Origin: Actinernus sp. WN-2022
Lineage: Eukaryota; Cnidaria; Anthozoa; Actiniaria; Actinernidae
NCBI GenBank assembly: GCA_030867875.1
Contig: JAOWCC010000345.1
Coordinates: 62,001-126,000, forward strand
Length of the DNA stretch: 64,000 bases
Direction of reading: 5' to 3'
Shown here: one piece after another, positions 35,414 to 46,915 of the stretch
How positions within the stretch are numbered: the stretch's first letter is position 1
Layout: each line of letters opens with the position of its first letter
Translations under genes and position numbers: made by a program
The notes under the pieces: generated by a model
Database searches by the model: none
What the model was told of the DNA's origin: nothing
What the model saw: the letters and a program-made list of their open reading frames with translations, nothing else

Positions 35414-36296
35414 ACATGTAGTGACTGTCTAGTATACAGTGAACTGGGATAGACTTTGAAACAAGGGTATACTTGAAAAGTAAAGGGAATACCGCCCCCC
35501 AAAAAAGGAGATTAATTAGAATATAAAGAAAGCTGAACGTATTTGCATTTGTTGAAATTGAAGCTTTATTTCTTTCAAAATTAGTTGAATTTTCAACATA
35601 ATTATTCACTACTTTATTATCCCAAAATTATACAAACTTGGGCAATACTTGGGGGGGGGGGGGGGGCACTTTACATAAACACGGAAGTTTTTGTATCTCC
35701 TATGCCAAGTACCCTCCAAAAAATGACATAATTTGGGGATAAGAAAGAACCGGTAGATGTAGTGAGTACAATGTAAACTAAACAATTAATGCAACATACA
35801 TAATTTAAACTTATATAGTGTAAATATTTCAAAACAGCTTGTAGACAGCAAACACTTTTCCATGCAAGAATCAAAATGTTGCTTACACATGTCTACTTAA
35901 AACGATAACTTAATTCATGTGTTTAACAAGTATTCACTAGTTTCACGAGGCAACTATGTTGGCAAGAAACAAGTTTCACAATGTCAAGCCTCACACTGAG
36001 CAGTTTCAGAACGAGGAAAACTAAATGTTTATTCTCCTGGGATTCAACATGCTGCTGCATCAAACTAGTGAATTATATGTGATGGACACTTGTCAGATAT
36101 AATCAGACATGAAAACTAGATGAACGTTAAACTAAGCCAATGATTATAAACCATATATTATATAATTATCATGGCACTGATGGTTAACTCTTTATGGAAA
36201 CATCCCAAACAATTAAATCAAGCCATCTTCAGAACAAAATGAAATTTTAAGCACAATGCATTTCACGTGCTTATAAGCCTTAGACTGATCCAAATC
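35414..36296. other. Spacer between convergent transposase and HECT genes
   Basis: AT-rich 3' region for both genes. It has a 16-bp G tract (35651-35666) and AATAAA-like signals on both strands. No gene seen. Confidence 0.6.
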
Positions 36297-38839
36297 CTAG
36301 GGCATTCCAAAGCCAAAGTCTTGGAATATGTCTTCCATGAGACGAAATGCAAATTCACCACTGTTGCAACTGTTAGAGTATCTACTGTTAACTGGAATTG
36401 TAATAGACATTGCACATGTATTTGCCTTAATTCTCCTGCCTTTCTCTGCTACTTCATGTTCAAAACATAGCTTGCCTCTAAAATTTGGGTACCTTGAACC
36501 ACTGCCAAACTGCAAAACATCACCTAGTGTGAGAACCTTATGCTTTGGACCTGTCTCATCCGTTATCCAGTTATAGCATGGCAGTACATCATATGTCAGC
36601 TTTCCTTTGCTAGCACTCTTCAAAAATTGATGCCATTTGTATACAATTTCTATTTCTACTTCAAGCCTTTCAGACTTAGTTGAAGGTGAATAAGAAGGCT
36701 CAAAGCAAGCTTTTACTTCTTCAACAGAAACTTCACAATGCACAAAGTGTTTGATACTCTCTTTTGGAAACTGGCATAAAATATCATAAACACCAAAACT
36801 GGCAAGACCCTTTCTAAAGCTGAAAATCTCTTCAGCAACACTACTTACAACAACGTGCTTAACACATGCACTCAGAAGCTCATCTTTGTCCTGTAAAGAC
36901 AAAACAGCTTTATTATAGCCCATATCAAAACGCTCTGGGAAATCACTTACATCCTGCAAAAATGATTCATCATTACAATTGTCAATATTAGTAAGCTGTA
37001 GAAGAAATTCACTGTCCCTTGGTACCTCCTCTAGAACTGGCTTTACTGGGATATCAAACAAAAAGTTTGCCAGTGATGGTGTAAAGAAATGAGGCCCAGG
37101 GCAACCATTTAAAAGAGCAATGGCAACTAACTTCCCTAACAATTCAAACTTCCCTTGACTTAAGGCATTTAAGTCATGCCTGAAGGTTATGTATGGGTAC
37201 TTACCACGAACTAGTTCACTAAAATCTGAAAGACTACGAAATAGCTCAGAGAAATATTCTCTCATAACCCCCCCTGTATCAACTGCATCTTCCCCTATAA
37301 ATTTCACTGTTACATGAGGATGAATATCTTCATCTTCTAAACATTCAAATGTCCTTTGTACAATGTTCTTTCTTGTCATTTCGATCACTGAAAACTTCTC
37401 TTTTGGGAAGGTCTTCAAAGTTCCTTCTACTGCTTCAGCAAGTGATGTGGGAGGCGATAGTGCCTTATCATCCAACTTTTGATCTTCTTTGCTTTGCTGT
37501 ATTGCAAATTGTAGAATTTCGTCATCAAAGTCATCAGGTGTATCTGCAATTGTGTAATAATGAAGTAATGTATTCTGTTTCAAACATTTAAAACACAATA
37601 TTTAACTTTGTTTTTCCCTATGTACCATACCAGCTACCGGCAGCATCAGTATTCATTATTTACAGTCAAACCAGCCTAGACCCTCACCCATTTGCTCTAG
37701 TGGAGTGACTGCAGAATACCCCACCACCATGCATTGTCCTGACCCTTTGTAGAACGTTGCATGTCACAATAGAAGGTATTGTTATTCAAATAAGTGGTGG
37801 GTATTCTGCAATCTAGCCCATTTGCCTACCTTGCCAAAAATAGCTTCCAATTTCTTGGTGGGAAATCCAAAACACATTCACGTGGGAAATTGATTTTTAG
37901 ACGAGCTTTTTAAAAAATATTAACCTCGCAGTCGCACCTGTTTAGCGGTTTGAATAAAATAATTTTGGCAGGCTACATCTCTAAAATAAAAGCAAACTAG
38001 TTATTACCTGGTATTTCAAATAGATCATCGCACGTGTTCAACTCTCTTGGAGGTTTACGACCATCTGGCGCACTGTTAGGAGTCTGAGAACTGTGAGGAG
38101 TGGACGAATTTGAGACACCTGGGAAAACAGCTGGAACGTGACTGAGCTGATAATGACCATTGATCGTTTACCAGTACCGCTGTATGAATTTGCGTTATCT
38201 GATTCTGACCCGAGTCGCCAAAAAACTCACTGCAAGGAATTAGGTAAAATGTCAGTCGCTTGTAGTCCTTTCCCTATGGCCATCCTTGTAAGCAGATAAT
38301 GAAAACAGTTCTTTGGTTCCTGGTATAAAATTTGCTTCTCTGAAGTCTGGATATAGTAACGTGTAGGGTACGGAATCGTCGAAATGTTTGGTGTCAAAGT
38401 CTGAGTGCTTTTCCACAGCTTTCAGAATAATATCCTCCTTGCTAGAGGAAGTCTTGACTTGAATTATTTGAGTCTTCCCACGACGAGGCTTAGTTATGCA
38501 ATCACTCTGGGAAGCAAGACTAACTTTAACTTCTACGTCTTTCTTTACGGAGTTCTTGTGGCAGATATTCAGCTTACTTTGCTTTTTCTTCTTAGACTTG
38601 GGTTAAAATCGTTCTTGTCTTGCTTTTTCTCGCTTTCGGGTAAATTCCTCAAACGTCAAAGTATTTATACTATCACTCGAAGACCCAGTGGCCGAAATTC
38701 GTCCAACTGTTCCTGATGAGGTCCCCGGTGTATTAGCATTGCTAGAAACAGTGCTGGGGCTTGCAGTCGCAAGTGCACGAGATATTTCTTCTCTCACAGT
38801 CTCGCGAATTTCATCCTTCCACCTACTTCCAGACGCCAT
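36297..38839 (-). pseudogene. UIM-HECT E3 ubiquitin ligase, left copy (exon 1 frame broken)
   Basis: Minus-strand counterpart of 53622-56158. Exon 2 (37543-36297) is open and encodes the same UIM and HECT domain. The intron lies at about 38007-37544 with the same GT/AG ends. Exon 1 (38839-38008) is 832 bp against 826 in the other copy. It has at least five small indels, for example an extra A near 38606 that gives a stop right after KREKARQERF, and extra or missing G and A bases near 38175-38290. The differences are nearly all 1-2 nt length changes. They may be assembly errors, so calling it a pseudogene is provisional. Confidence 0.75.
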
Positions 38840-38859
38840 TTTGGAATAGTTTTGGCGGG

Positions 38860-39269
38860 AAACCTTTGAGCCCGCTGTTCACTACCGCTCACAAGCATCG
38901 TGCGTGCGCAGTGGTTTTATGCTCTATTTGCAGTGCGATAATTTTTTAGTTTGCAGTGCGATAAACTTCTAGTTTGCAAGGCGATACATTTTTACCAATT
39001 TTAGCTTGCAGTGCGATACATTTTTAGTTTGCAGTGCAATATTTTTTAGTTTGCAGTGCGGTACATTTTTTAGTTTGCAGTGCGATATATTTTAGTTTGC
39101 AGTGCGGTACATTTTTAGTTTGCAGTGCGATATATTTTGTTTGCCAGTGCGATATATTTTGTTTGCAGTGCGATATATTTTGTTTGCAGTGCGATATTTT
39201 TGAGGCAGTGCAATTGCTTCTTGTTTGCAGAATTGTTTTGTTTGTTGCCTTGTCCCTTCTGGGCCACCG
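38860..39269 (-). repeat. Right terminal inverted repeat with ~22-bp array (left copy)
   Basis: Inverse of the left end: start region of the HECT gene, then about eleven ~22-bp units (TTTGCAGTGCGATAYATTTT-like, 38925-39205), then the terminus TTGTCCCTTCTGGGCCACCG. Confidence 0.8.
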
Positions 39270-39271
39270 TA

Positions 39272-39735
39272 CGTTTTCGTATAGCGTATTCACTTCATCT
39301 CTAGTTAAAGCTACCGAAGCGTTTGGCTTATTTCCTTTTCCTTTTTTCTTTAGCTCTTTCTGTTTGGAGAGAAGGACTTTCCTTGTCTTCTCAAATACGA
39401 GGTCATTCATTGATACTGGCGGAGTAGCTTTTCTTCTTCAGGTGTCGCTCAAAACTTGCTACTAAACTTCGGAGCGAAGAAGGCTCGTAGTCTTTCCCAT
39501 CTTTTGTCCTGACCGAAATGACAAACTCACACATGTATTCGTTCAGCTCCACAGCTGGAATTTCTTCAATTTTTCTAAGCTCATTCTTGGTTTCTACAAA
39601 CTTTTGAAGAAGCTTTATGTCTCGTTGTGTTTTTTGTACAGTGGCTTTGTTTTCTTGTCCTGAAATAAAATCAGCAACCGAACCGGCAGTCAACAAATCT
39701 TTCCGACATATTGAATTTTCATCTGGTGCAAGATA
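39272..39735 (-). pseudogene. Crypton-type tyrosine recombinase, 5' half
   Basis: The minus-strand frame has KIYLAPDENSICRKDLL, SVADFISGQENKATVQKTQ, a helical KLLQKFVETKNELRKI, then NEYMCEFVISVRTKDGKDY and SSLRSLVASFERHLKK. A 4-bp duplication near 39405 shifts the frame. It continues as DLVFEKTRKVLLSKQKEL and SVALTRDEVNTLYENV, ending at 39272 at the transposon. This is the N-terminal, SAM-like and linker part of Crypton/DUF3504-type recombinases. It begins after a possible splice acceptor (TTTACAG near 39755). The catalytic half is not next to it; it lies on the other strand at 58661. Confidence 0.8.
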
Positions 39736-39822
39736 TATTTTTTCTGTAAACGCCTAGGCTATGTGGTTGTACGCGTAACACGTAACAACCGAGTGAAGCA
39801 CTGGAAACAACATATTTCACAC

Positions 39823-41268
39823 AAGCAGTCTTTCAGACAGTCAGTGTAACAAGCAGTCACAGAGTCTGTAACAAGCTGAGTTACAGCTACAGAGTGTAAC
39901 AATCCGTCACAGAGTGTAACATTGAGCAGTCACAGAGTGTAACAAGCAGTCACAGCGTGTAACAAGCAGTCATGCACAGTGTAACAAGCAGTCACAGAGT
40001 GTAACAAGCAGTCGCAGAGTGTAACAAACAGGTCACAGAGTGTAACAATTAAGCAGTCACAGAGTGTAACAAACAGTCACAGAGTGTAACAAGCAAGTCA
40101 CAGAGTGTACCAAGCAGTCACAGCGTGTACCAAGCAGTCACAGAGTGTAACAAACAGTCACAAAGTGTAACAAGCCGTCACAGAGTGTAACAAGCCGTCA
40201 CACAGTGTAACAAACAGTCACAGAGTGTAACAAGCCGCCACAGAGTGTAACAAGCAGTCACAGAGTGTAACAATTAAGCCGTCACAGAGTTGTAACAAAC
40301 AGTCACAGAGTGTAACAAGCCGTCACAGAATGTAACAAGCAGTCACAGAGTGTAACAAGCCGTTACAGAGTGTAACAAGCCGCCACAGAGTGTAACAAGC
40401 TGTCACAGAGTGTAACAAGGCGTCACAAGAGCAGACTATAATACGACCTCCAGGTTACTTTTAGATACCCTAGGATGGGATAAAACTAGATGAACGAAGG
40501 GCTAAACGCAAAGCGGTCACTATGCACAAAATCCGAAATAATTTCGCGCCAACAGGCCTTACCGAGTTATTTACAACAGTTGGAAACTCGACTCATTATA
40601 ATTTAAGAGGATCTGACACAAAACTTTGCCTCCCTCAACCAAGAACTGAATTCCTGAAAAAAAGTTTATCATACAATGGTGCAAAAATATGGAATGGGCT
40701 TCCAGCCAAACTACGCGAAACAAAGTCTCTTGTTTCTTTTAAGAAACAAGTTGCGACCACCACTCTCCTTAGTGACTAATGTAATTATTTATTTATTTAT
40801 CTAGTAGTTATCATTTGATAGGATATCTTTTATAATTATTTAAATCATTTATGACCCAGAAAAATTGTAAATAAAACATAATTATAATATATTAGCTTAA
40901 GCCTAGATATATCGCAATTTTGTAATTAGAAATATTTTTTACCACACGGCTTCTATGGAAATCAGATTGTATCTGTTAGAATTCTCCGTGTTTTTAAATA
41001 AATAAAGTACGAAGTACAAAAGTGTAACAAGCAGTCACAGAGTGTAAACAAGCCAGTCGCAGAGTGTAACAAACAGTCACAAAGTGTAACAAGCCGTCAC
41101 AGAGTGTAACAAGCCGTCACAGAGTGTAACAAGCCGTCACAGAGTGTAACAAGGCAGTCACAGAGTGTAACAAACAGTCACAGAGTGTAACAAGCCGCCA
41201 CAGAGTGTAACAAGCAGTCACAGAGTGTAACAAACAGTCACAGAGTGTACCAAGCAATCACAGTATTT
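39823..41268 (+). repeat. ~20-bp satellite array (interrupted)
   Basis: Dozens of imperfect copies of ACAAGCAGTCACAGAGTGTA at 39823-40435 and 41021-41268, split by a retrotransposon fragment. There are no unique spacers. The same satellite occurs in opposite orientation at 49258-49885. Both outer edges carry TTTCAGACAGTCAGTGT. Confidence 0.9.
40463..41020 (+). mobile_element. 5'-truncated CR1/L2-like retrotransposon end inside the satellite
   Basis: The frame to 40779 has LDERRAKRKAVTMHKIRNN, LTELFTTVGNSTHYNLRGS and AKIWNGLPAKLRETKS, an RT ORF C-terminus. A 3' UTR ending in AAATAAATAAAGTACGAAGT follows. The array resumes immediately afterwards. Confidence 0.8.
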
Positions 41269-42301
41269 TTACCGCGCCGATGAACACCACAGTAGTGGGA
41301 GAGGGATGGAATTAGCCGGTTTTTTAAGGCGTATGCTAATTTTTAAGGCGTATGCATTAATTAGGGTGACGTCACGGTCCTATTGTCTTAGGTCATGCAT
41401 AAATTAATTAGGGCGTACGGCCCTTTTTGAAGGCGCTATGCTAATTTTTAAGGCGCGCTCATGAATAAAGTGGTGAGCTCATGAATAAAGTGGTGAGCTC
41501 ATGAATAAATACGGCGCGCTCATGAATAACAATTGTTCCTTTGGATGAGGTCATCGATCTATTCGGGCATGTTTGGTAAAAGCCTATTGTTTGGAGTCGT
41601 CTCTAAAACCAGGAGCGATCGGCCCTGAATACATTCGAAATTGAATAAAAAAAATAAAAAAAATACCTCGCAATATCTAAACCCCTTTGTAGCGTCAATA
41701 GTAAGAACAAACTACTCGTGATAGACTCTAAACTGTCTTTATTATTTTCCCTTTACAGTTAATAACTCATAAGGTAATTGTATACAAAATCCACTGTGAC
41801 TCATAAGATAATTGTATACAAAATCCGGTATGGTTTATTAGATCAACTCTGCTATCGTTCTTAGGGATTAGCGAAACTGAAGAGCTATTGTTTTTGAGAA
41901 AAACTCTTGTGATGCAAATTCTTCTCTAAAACTAACTGTAATTACCATACGAATAAAAACAAACCTCCAAAACAAAGTTTATTCAATCTCAAAAACACCA
42001 ATTTACAGTTCGTTTTCCTTATAGTCGCGGAGTTGATAACTTTCTTATTTCTCAGTTCTTGGGTTGATATAATGTACCGTGTTACAAGATTACACTGATT
42101 TATGTTTCATTGATTTTTTTCTTGTTGACAAATGCTGCTTCACTTGGATAAGCTAACAATTAGAAGGGGGAAACAAATAGTTTTTCATTCCCAGGCTACA
42201 CTCTATTCGTAAAGAATAAAACACGCGTTATCGTTGTTTTAGGTTATTTTCCAAACTAGACCGAAGAGATATTTACCATATCTGAAAGAATACCAAGACC
42301 T

Positions 42302-42517
42302 GTCTATCGTTTAAAGGACTATCATGGATAACTTTTAGAAGGAACATTGTACGAAGCCGAGTTACAGAGAGTCGAAAAGCAAGATGATTTCTACCGGGTA
42401 GAAAAAGTCTTTAAAAAGCGTAAACGGAAAGGCAGGATTGAATACCTTGTCCAGTGGAAGGGGTATCCCGAGAGTTTTAATACTTGGGTAGATGAAAGGG
42501 ATATAAAATACTTGTAA
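42302..42517 (+). pseudogene. Polinton integrase C-terminus with chromodomain
   Basis: The frame shows LYEAELQRVEKQDD, then a chromodomain: FYRVEKVFKK, RIEYLVQWKGYPESFNTWV, ending ERDIKYL and a stop at 42515. An in-frame stop lies just upstream of LLEGTLYE. The integrase core is missing. The right arm keeps only the last part of the same end (44506-44550, minus strand), next to about 90 bp not shared with the left arm. Confidence 0.75.
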
Positions 42518-43319
42518 TTAGATAGCTGATCGTTTTAATAAATTAATAAAGAAAACCTATTTATACTATCTGAAATGAGCCATCAATTAGCTGATTGGTT
42601 ATACACTCGAACCACTTTAGGTTTTTGTAATGTTGCTTCCTGTAAATAATACTTGTGCTCCTCTTGTGATAAGGGTATGTACTTGCGATAAATAATTGGA
42701 AAGTTTCACTAAATATTTTGATCCACAATTCGGCACCGGACAATTTTTACAAACGCGTTGACTCCTGTTAATCCTTTGAAGATCAAGATAAAACTAATTC
42801 AAAAAATAAAACATTGTGAATTTTATCGTAATTTGTCAGGATAAACAGGACAAAAAGGACAAACGAATAGAGACGTGTTCATTTCCATAACACATTTATT
42901 GGAAGTTTGTACATTTTAAGTAAGAATAAAATAACTGTTTACATTAAGCTTGAAAATACTATTTACGATAATATAACTATTTTACAGCACTTGGTTCTTC
43001 GTTTATATCTCTAGAGGTAAAGTGGTCAGTCCATCTGCTAACACGTTGCGCTTAGGGTAAAAATAAGAAAACCCGGCCCTTACTTGTTGATAAGTATACA
43101 TAGTGTTGTTGACAACACGAAACCCCTTATTGATACCCGAGCAACACATTTAGATAGTTTTCTTTATCGATCTCATTACATCTCTTATGAACTCCCTTAC
43201 GACTAAACTTATCCGAAGCTCCAAAGCAATAATAGGGTTTACTACCCAACGCCCGCCGCCCGTCAAAGACCGTCAACGCCCGCCGCCCGTCAACGCCCGC
43301 CGCCCGTCAAAGACCGTCA

Positions 43320-43645
43320 ACGCCCGTCGCCTCCTCCTCCTCCTCCTCCCTCCTCCTCCTCCTCCTCCTCCTCCTCCTCCTCCTCCCTCCTCCTCCTCCT
43401 CCTCCCTCCTCCTCCTCCTCCTCCTCCCTCCACCTCCACCTCATCGCTACCCCAAAGCTTCCTTATGTTACAGAAAATATCTGGCCAATCGAAAGTGTAA
43501 CATAAGGAAGCTTTGGGGTAGCGATGAGGAGGAGGCGGAGGGAGGAGGAGGAGGAGGAGGGAGGAGGAGGAGGGAGGAGGAGGGAGGAGGGAGGAGGAGG
43601 AGGAGGAGGAGGAGGGAGGAGGAGGAGGAGGAGGAGGCGGTGGGC
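43320..43645. repeat. (TCC)n / (GGA)n inverted core
   Basis: Polypyrimidine TCC repeats (about 43330-43425) and polypurine GGA repeats (about 43525-43640) mirror each other across the palindrome centre. They are bordered by ACGCCCGCCGCCCGTCAA-type repeats (43245-43325) and their complements (43645-43760). The long frame of Pro, Ser, Leu, Arg and Glu runs here is a repeat translation. Confidence 0.9.
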
Positions 43646-45385
43646 GTTGACGGTCTTTGACGGGCGGCGGGCGTTGACGGGCGTCGACGGGCGTTGACGG
43701 GCGTTGACGGGCGTTGACGGGCGGCGGGCGTTGACGGTCGTCGACGGGCGGCGGGCGTTGGGTAGTAAACCCTATTATTGCTTTGGAGCTTCGGATAAGT
43801 TTAGTCGTAAGGGAGTTAATAAGAGATGTAATGAGACCGATAAAGAAAACTATCTAAATGTGTTGCTCGGGTATCAATAAGGGGTTTCGTGTTGTCAACA
43901 ACACTATGTATACTTATCAACAAGTAAGGGCCGGGTTTTCTTATTTTTACCCTAAGCGCAAAGTGTTAGCAGATGGACTGACCACTTTACCTCTAGAGAT
44001 ATAAACTTAGAACCAAGTGCTGTAAAATAGTTATATTATCGTAAATAGTATTTTTAAGCTTAATGTAAACAGTTATTTTATTCTTACTTAAAATGTACAA
44101 ACTTCCAATAAATGTGTTATGGAAATGAACACGTCTCTATTCATTTGTCCTTTTTGTCCTGTTTATCCTGTTTGTCCTGACAAATTACGATAAAATTCAC
44201 AATGTTTTATTTTTTGAATTAGTTTTATCTTGATCTTCAAAGGATTAACAGGAGTCAACGCGTTTGTAAAAATTGTCCGGTGCCGAATTGTGGATCAAAA
44301 TAGTTAGTGAAACTTTCCAATCATTTATCGCAAGTACATACCTTATCGCCAGAGGAGCACAAGTATTATTTACAGGAGGCAACATTACAAAAACCTAAAG
44401 TGGTTCGAGTTTATAACCAATCAGCTAATTCATGGCTCATTTCAGATAGTATAAATAGGTTTTCTTTATTAATTTATTAAAACGATCAGCTATCTAATTA
44501 CAAGTATTTGATATCCCTTTCATCTACCCAAGTATTAAAACTCTCGGGTGATGCCGAAGAAAGTGTTGGACCTTATCTAAAAGCCGACCGGATCAGACGA
44601 TCAATGCGAATTCGGAAGCCTTATCCCTACAAGTATTAACATTGTAAATCTTATCGCTTATCATAGTTTGGATCAATAAAATCCTGTTCCGAGTAGTTTG
44701 TTTATATTCGTATGGTAATTATTGTTCAGTTTTAGAGAATAATTTGCATCACAAGAGTTTTCCTCCAAACAATAGGCTCTTCAGGTATCGTTAATCCCTA
44801 ACGACAATAGCAGAGTTGCTCTAATAAACCATACCGGATTTTGTATACTTATGAGTTATTAACTGTAAAGGAAAATAATAAAGACAGTTTAGAGTCTATC
44901 ACGAGTAGTTTGTTCTTACTATTAACGTTACAAAGGGGTTTAGATATTGCGAGATATTTATTACTTTTTTCATTCAATTTCGAATGGTTTCAGGGCCGAT
45001 CGCTCCTGGTTTTAGAGACGACTCCAAACAATAGGCTTTTACCAAACATGCCCGAATAGATTGATGACCTCATTCACAGAAATAATAGATAATCCTCTGA
45101 GTTAATGAGATTCCACTTTATTCATGAGACGCTGCACTTTACCGCACTTTATTCATGAGCTCACCACTTTATTCATGAGCCCACCACTTTATTCATGAGT
45201 CTAAGACAATAGAACACCTTAAAAATTAGCATAGCGCCTTAAAAAATGGCCGTACGCCCTAATTAATTTATGCATGACCTAAGACAATAGGACCGTGACG
45301 TCACCCTAATTAATGCATACGCCTTAAAAATTAGCATACGCCTTAAAAAACCGGCTAATTCCATCCCTCTCCCACTACTCACCAC

Positions 45386-45870
45386 TTTTACAGACAAATA
45401 TATGGAAAACTAAAAATGCAACTGCTTGCTCTCCATAAAAGCTACAGGCCTCAAACTTGGCCAATAAAATATTTTACCTAGTATCTGAAGTTTGCAATTG
45501 ATCTTTGGCTTAAAACACGGAATAGGCAATACCGTCCTAAATCCTATTTACATGATCATTAAAATGTGGCTCCCCTGTGAAGCCCAAAAAACGCATCAAT
45601 GAAGTTGAAATATGCTACACCTATGTTTTTTTCACAATTATTAAACTAAATTTGAATTTTATCAGTTGGTTACTCTGAAAAGAAAAATTACAAAAAAAAA
45701 CTTTCTTAAATCTTATTTTCTTTGATGAGTTTCATTACCATTCTAAAATGGCTTCTAATTAATACTGTCTAGAATAAAAATAAAAATACTAAGTGCCAAG
45801 CTACTGATTTATTATTATGGCGGTTTCCATTAAATATATTTTCACTGTAACTTACCTCTTCTCATCTCTT
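45386..45870. other. Intergenic, no feature recognised
   Basis: AT-rich, no gene or clear repeat seen. Confidence 0.5.
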
Positions 45871-45872
45871 AG

Positions 45873-46915
45873 TTAAAGTGCCTATCACCCTTTTGCAATT
45901 TTGATAGCGTATGAACCTCAGAAACGTTTTGAGTACTTCTGTGAAGAAAGTTTTGGTTTAAAGTGAATACTTTATGTTCTACGCTTGTTTGAAATGGGGC
46001 GGCCTTCACCTCCTCGGAACCTGGAATAGTACTGGCTATCCAAACAATAGCCTACCCTGAAACAATTAATACAAACCCTAACCCTAAAACAATGGAATTC
46101 TTTGACAGTGCAGTCCAAATGGGGTCCAATAAAATGCAAGGTATTGAGAGGTGAAGGCCTCCTGGTTTGAAATCGTGTAAATTGTGACCTTTCCTGACCC
46201 ATGACCGCATAAGTAAAGGCCTGGGTCGAAACCTGGGTAGACGTCATCTCATTAATGCATTATTCTCCATGGCGCCTTTTTATCACAACAACATCGATGC
46301 ATAGAAAATATACACATTTTTTGAGTTTTTCTAAATCTAAATATATGTACTGCCATATATAGCTTAAAGCTAATCCCGGCAGGAGGCTGGTACAGCGGTC
46401 TGTGTCGGTGGCCAGTTCTAAAAACTACTTAATCACTAAGTTAATTGTCAAGTGACAGAAAATTAAATTAGAAATAAATAATCAAATATTACAAATAATA
46501 AAGTTAAGTGATTCAGAGGGAGGCACGAGCTTGGGCTGGAAACGCGGACAGAGTGGTGGCAGTTACAGCAGCAGCGGGGAGAGACAGTTCCAGAGCGGTA
46601 TAGTGCGGACGTAGAACGAATGTCTAAATGTTAGTAAAGAAACAAGTCATTTTAGTCAACTTGTTAAGTATTTCTTCGAATTATTGCTAAGCCGAATTAA
46701 TTATATGATTTCAAGATGACGTCTATACAGGTATCGACCCGGGGCAGGCTTTTACTTACGCGGTCATGGGTCAGGAAAGGTTACATTTACACGATTTCAA
46801 ACAAGCGTAGAAGATATAGTATTCACTCAAAACCAAAACTTTCTTCACAGAAGTACTCAAAACTTTTCGGAGGTTCATAATCTATAAAAAAATGGAAAAG
46901 GTTTATAGGTACTTT
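45873..46915. repeat. Fold-back repeat with ~460-bp spacer
   Basis: The left arm (45873-46250) and right arm (46714-46915) are diverged inverted copies sharing GTACTTCTGTGAAGAAAGTT, CGTTTGAAAT and TGACCCATGACCGC with their complements. The left arm has an extra 150-bp segment containing AAACCCTAACCCTAAA. No gene seen. Confidence 0.7.

Larger units (their letters stand above)
33797..39269 (+). mobile_element. DDE/HECT DNA transposon, left copy
   Basis: A 5,473-bp element. Termini are CGGTGGCCCAGAAGGGACAA and its complement, flanked by TA on each side (33795-33796, 39270-39271). Each end has a TIR of roughly 430 bp made of the terminus, an array of about 22-bp repeats, and a common promoter/start region. 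Inside are a plus-strand integrase-like transposase and a converging minus-strand HECT gene. The second, inverted copy is 53194-58658. TA on both sides could be a 2-bp target duplication. However, the flanks have been exchanged with the other copy by an inversion, so target duplications must be read across copies. Confidence 0.9.
41291..45379. mobile_element. Palindromic Polinton/Maverick deletion derivative
   Basis: A 4,089-bp inverted-repeat element. It begins AGTAGTGGGAGAGGGATGG and ends with the exact complement. A perfect 6-bp duplication CACCAC flanks it (41285-41290, 45380-45385). AGT...ACT ends, 6-bp target sites and long TIRs with internal tandem words (GCTCATGAATAAAGTGGTGA at 41455-41530) are Polinton hallmarks. 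The arms (about 2.18 and 1.88 kb) meet at a 28-bp loop near 43470-43498. Only the 3' end of an integrase gene remains. Polymerase, ATPase, protease and capsid genes are absent, so it could move only with help in trans. Confidence 0.85.

Noticed and set aside
39823..41268. Regular ~20-bp repeats that could suggest a CRISPR array
   Set aside because: Units are directly tandem, with no unique spacers and no cas genes, in an animal-type genome. It is a satellite.
43187..43660. 157-codon frame rich in Pro, Ser, Leu, Arg and Glu
   Set aside because: It is the translation of TCC/GGA repeats and their palindrome.
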